From positions 1 through 64,000 of the forward strand of contig CAWAJR010000006.1 of NCBI GenBank assembly GCA_963782465.1: a stretch of 64,000 nt of DNA, written 5' to 3'. The notes beneath the pieces were generated by a model, which saw nothing but the letters and a program-made list of their open reading frames with translations, ran no database searches and was not told the DNA's origin. Positions 61,400-64,000 of the stretch are shown one piece after another (within the stretch, counting starts at the first letter, position 1; the number at the start of each line of letters is the position of its first letter). Source of the stretch: JAODBJ01 sp963782465 (GTDB lineage: Bacteria; Actinomycetota; Acidimicrobiia; IMCC26256; PALSA-610). The translations under genes were made by a program, and so were the position numbers.

Positions 61400-62480
61400 G
61401 CTTCCGAACCTTTCACGCGGGGAACCACCATCACTTTGGCGGCCAGGTCGCCCTCACCGAGGCCGATCGCGGCGTCGAGGAGGCCGTCGAGCGGGACATC
61501 GTCGGCTTCGACGAGCAGATCGTTCGGCATCTTGCCCGACGCGAGCAGCTCGATCGCGCGGGGGAAACCGTCGTGGTCGTAGACGTACGCGCCGGTGATC
61601 ACCAGCTCGTTGAGCAGGATCCGGTTGTTGTCGAAACGGGGATGGTGAATACCGGCGCCGACGAGCACCAGCGTGCCGCCGCGTTTCAACTGCGCGAGCG
61701 CCGACTCCATCGCCTTGCCGTTACCGGAACACTCCAGCGCGCAGTCGAAGGGATCGTCGACCATGTCGTGGGGCATCGCCGGCGTGGGCAACTCGTCGGG
61801 CGTGATCACCCGCGCGCCCAGCTTCTCGCAGAGCTCCCGACGGCGTTCGTGCGGCTCGCTCACCACGACGTCGTCGACACCGAGGGCTCGCAGTGCCGCG
61901 ACCGACAGGTACCCGATCGGGCCACCACCCGTCACGAGCCAGCGGGTTCCCGGGCGCGCGCCCCGGCGCGCGTGATGCCGTGCAACGCGACGGCGAGCGG
62001 CTCGGCGAGCGCGGCGTGGCGCATCGAAAGCCCTTCGGGGATCCGCAACAGGCTCGACGCCGCGACCCGCGTGTAGCGCGCGAACGCCCCCTGCCATTCG
62101 TGCTCACCGGTGCCGACTCGGTTGCGGTCGACGCAGAGGAAGGGCCGGTTCGCGAGGCAGTACTCGCACACGCCACACCGCTCCGCCGGGCCGTCGATCA
62201 CCGCGTCGCCGATCGCCCATCCGGTCACGCCGTCGCCGAGCGCGGCGATACGGCCGCTGTACTCGTGACCTTCGATCGCGCCCTGCTTGCCGCCCCACTC
62301 GAGCAGGAAATGCAGGTCGCTCCCGCAAATCCCACAGTGGCTGACCTCGATCAGCACTTCCCCCGGCCCCGGGACCGGCACGGGCACTTCCTCCACCGTC
62401 ACCGCGCGCAACCCCTGGAACACGGCGGCCGGCATCTTGTCGGGAATGGCGGCTGCGGCCGCCGGATCGCGTTCGGACAT
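61396..62480 (-). pseudogene. Zinc-dependent alcohol dehydrogenase broken by a GC-dinucleotide indel
   Basis: The two parts join to a 360-residue medium-chain dehydrogenase. The N-terminal part has the catalytic zinc site CGICGSD and GHEYSG, and the structural zinc loop CGVCEYCLANRPFLC. The C-terminal part has the NAD motif LVTGGGPIGYLSVA and GYxYDHDGFPRAIELL. The first frame ends at a TGA near 61930; the second starts near 61960. Removing two bases from the GCGCGCGC run at 61953-61962 restores ITRAGARPGTRWLVTGGG. It is either a sequencing error or a recent loss. ATG 62480 was chosen. The gene is divergent from the amidohydrolase across a shared CTGAC box. Confidence 0.82.
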
Positions 62481-62500
62481 CTGCGGAGGTTGTCCGAAAC

Positions 62501-62516
62501 CTGACACGCACGTCAA
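62501..62516. promoter_or_regulatory. CTGAC-N6-GTCAA palindrome between dehydrogenase and amidohydrolase
   Basis: CTGACACGCACGTCAA differs by one base from the perfect half-site. It lies 20 bases upstream of the dehydrogenase ATG and about 20 bases upstream of a TAGGCT element (62535-62540) of the amidohydrolase, so it can serve both. Confidence 0.55.
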
Positions 62517-62571
62517 GGTTCGGGTCGAGCCCATTAGGCTCCTGTCGTTGCTCGGCCAGGGAGTGTGAACG

Positions 62572-64000
62572 ATGACGGACGTCGTCATCCGGGGTGGCAC
62601 GGTCATCGACGGCACCGGTGCGCCGGGACGGCGGGCCGATGTCGGGATCACAGCCGGGCGGATCAGCGCCATCGACGACCGGCTCGACGCCCCGACCGTG
62701 CTCGACGCGTCCGGGCACGTGGTGACGCCGGGCTTCATCGACATCCACACCCACTACGACGCGCAGGTCTTCTGGGACCCGGGCCTCACACCGTCGTCGT
62801 ACCACGGGGTCACGACCGTGATCGCGGGCAACTGCGGCTTCTCGATCGCCCCGGTTCACCCCGAGCACCAGGACCTGCTGGTGCGCACGCTGCAGCACGT
62901 CGAAGACATGCAACCCGACACGCTGTTCGCCGGGGTGCCATGGGACAGCTTCCAGACCTTTCCCGAGTACCTCGACGCGATCGAAGCACGTGGCACGGTG
63001 CTCAATTACGGGTGCTACATCGGCCACACCGCGCTGCGCCTCTGGGTGATGGGCGACGAGGGCTACGAGCGCGAGGCCACCGACGACGAGCTGCGCACCA
63101 TGCAGGGCGTGATCGCCGAGGCCCTGGCGGCGGGCGCCGCCGGTTTCGCGTCGAGTTCGTCGCCGACCCATAGCGGCGCGGCCGGCAAACCAGTCCCGTC
63201 ACGCATCGCCGACATGCGCGAGATGCGGGCCTTGCTCGCACCGATGCGCGACGCGCGCTGGGGCGTCACCGCGCTATTGCCGGGCGAGACGATCAAGCAC
63301 GACGACATGTTCGAGCTCCAGCGGGTCTCGGGCCGGCCGCTCACCTGGACCGCACTGCTCACGGTCAAGGGGTACCCGTGGCACGAGAAGATCATGGCGA
63401 AGAACATCGCCGAACGCGCCGACGGCGCCCAGGTCTGGCCGCAGGTGTCGTGCCGGCCGCTCGTGTTCCAGATGAACCTGCGCGAACCGTTCACGCTGAA
63501 CATGCGCCAGGCGTTCAAGGAGTTGATGGACCGCCCGGTCGAGGAGCGCATCGCCGCTTACCGCGACCCCGTATGGCGCGAGAAGGCGTGGCAGGAACTC
63601 GGCGGCGGCGGCTTCGGGATGAACTGGGAGTCGTTGAAAGTCGCCGAGTCGGCGACGCACCCCGAACTCGTCGACCGTTCGATCCCCGAGATCGCCGCGG
63701 AGCGAGGCTGCACGCCCCTCGACGCGATGCTCGACATCGCCCTCTCGGAGAACCTCGAGACCCGTTTCTGGTCGGTGCTCGCCAACAACGACCCCGACGG
63801 CATCGCGTGGCTCCTCCCCCAGGACACGGTGCTGCTCGGCCTGGCCGACTCCGGTGCGCACGTGAGCCAGCTCTGCGACGCCTGCTTCGCGACCGATCTG
63901 CTCGGGAACTGGGTTCGCGGTCGCGAAGTGATGCCACTCGAGCACGCGGTCCACAAGCTCACCGGTGAGCCGGCGGCCGTCTACGGCATGCGCGACCGGG
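62572..64000 (+). CDS. D-aminoacylase-type amidohydrolase (partial, cut by window edge)
   Basis: The frame is open from ATG 62572 to the end of the window, giving 476 residues. It begins MTDVVIRGGTVIDGTGAPG and has the metal-binding HTHYDAQVFW near residue 60. TTVIAGNCGFSIAP and the later LLGLADSGAHVSQ place it among N-acyl-D-amino-acid deacylases and related dihydroorotase-like amidohydrolases. It cleaves an amide or cyclic amide using metal; the substrate is unknown. GGGAG lies about eight bases upstream of the ATG. A different frame (62565-63173) is a shadow. Confidence 0.85.
   Translation, partial: MTDVVIRGGTVIDGTGAPGRRADVGITAGRISAIDDRLDAPTVLDASGHVVTPGFIDIHTHYDAQVFWDPGLTPSSYHGVTTVIAGNCGFSIAPVHPEHQDLLVRTLQHVEDMQPDTLFAGVPWDSFQTFPEYLDAIEARGTVLNYGCYIGHTALRLWVMGDEGYEREATDDELRTMQGVIAEALAAGAAGFASSSSPTHSGAAGKPVPSRIADMREMRALLAPMRDARWGVTALLPGETIKHDDMFELQRVSGRPLTWTALLTVKGYPWHEKIMAKNIAERADGAQVWPQVSCRPLVFQMNLREPFTLNMRQAFKELMDRPVEERIAAYRDPVWREKAWQELGGGGFGMNWESLKVAESATHPELVDRSIPEIAAERGCTPLDAMLDIALSENLETRFWSVLANNDPDGIAWLLPQDTVLLGLADSGAHVSQLCDACFATDLLGNWVRGREVMPLEHAVHKLTGEPAAVYGMRDR

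Noticed and set aside
62565..63173. A 202-codon plus-strand frame at the amidohydrolase
   Set aside because: The amidohydrolase frame from 62572 has the family motifs; this one is an overlapping shadow.

Overview
The window is one 64 kb stretch of very GC-rich DNA packed with genes on both strands. No gap between genes exceeds 150 bases. It has no rRNA, insertion sequence, phage gene or CRISPR array, and one tRNA. The content suggests a free-living actinobacterium, most likely of the Acidimicrobiia type (inference). The evidence is: many GTG starts; a luciferase-like F420-type oxidoreductase; a thiolase-like protein of the mycobacterial TLP1 type; an AftD-like arabinofuranosyltransferase with other envelope glycosyltransferases; and many genes whose start codon lies 6-7 nt after a TAnnnT -10 element (leaderless transcripts).

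Layout. 1-2.4 kb: a cut Fur-family regulator with a Fur/PerR-type box, an acyl-CoA-synthetase-like protein lacking its A10 lysine, and a DinB-like protein. 2.4-7.1 kb: a TetR regulator overlapping a 2-oxoacid:ferredoxin oxidoreductase operon (gamma-delta fusion, alpha, beta), then an acyl-CoA dehydrogenase. 7.1-16.5 kb (minus): a family-5 solute-binding protein with two permeases and two ATPases, followed by an unusual fused permease and an SGNH acyltransferase with two compensating frameshifts. 16.5-22.3 kb: a TLP1-like thiolase and a crotonase, an AbiEi/DUF559-like protein, a 2-hydroxyacid dehydrogenase with a class II aldolase, and an O-methyltransferase. 22.4-33 kb: a branched-chain amino acid type ABC transporter built from two fusion proteins (MFS-LivF and LivH-LivM-LivG), initiator tRNA-Met, a divergent TetR/membrane-protein pair, two paralogous six-cysteine solute-binding proteins and an enoyl-CoA hydratase. 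33-36 kb: an ABC-F protein and an amidase. 36-60 kb: an envelope glycan cluster (AftD-like protein, GT4-type and GT2 glycosyltransferases, six or seven GT-C membrane glycosyltransferases, two methyltransferases, DUF2304, an acyltransferase, a polyprenol-phosphate mannose synthase-like GT2 and a UGM-like flavoprotein). 60-64 kb: a luciferase-like oxidoreductase, a VOC protein, a zinc alcohol dehydrogenase broken by a GC-dinucleotide indel, and a cut D-aminoacylase-type amidohydrolase.

How it fits together. Much of the left half looks like uptake and oxidation of branched-chain or short acyl substrates: transporter and binding proteins, then 2-oxoacid oxidoreductase, acyl-CoA dehydrogenase, crotonases and thiolase-like protein. 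A 16-bp palindrome, CTGAC-N6-GTCAG, recurs in six promoter regions of these genes and may define a shared regulon. The right half builds and modifies a polyprenol-linked cell-envelope polysaccharide. The most unusual items are the fused Liv transporter, the six-site palindrome, and two copies of a long perfect hairpin that begin at the stop codons of genes 5.4 kb apart.
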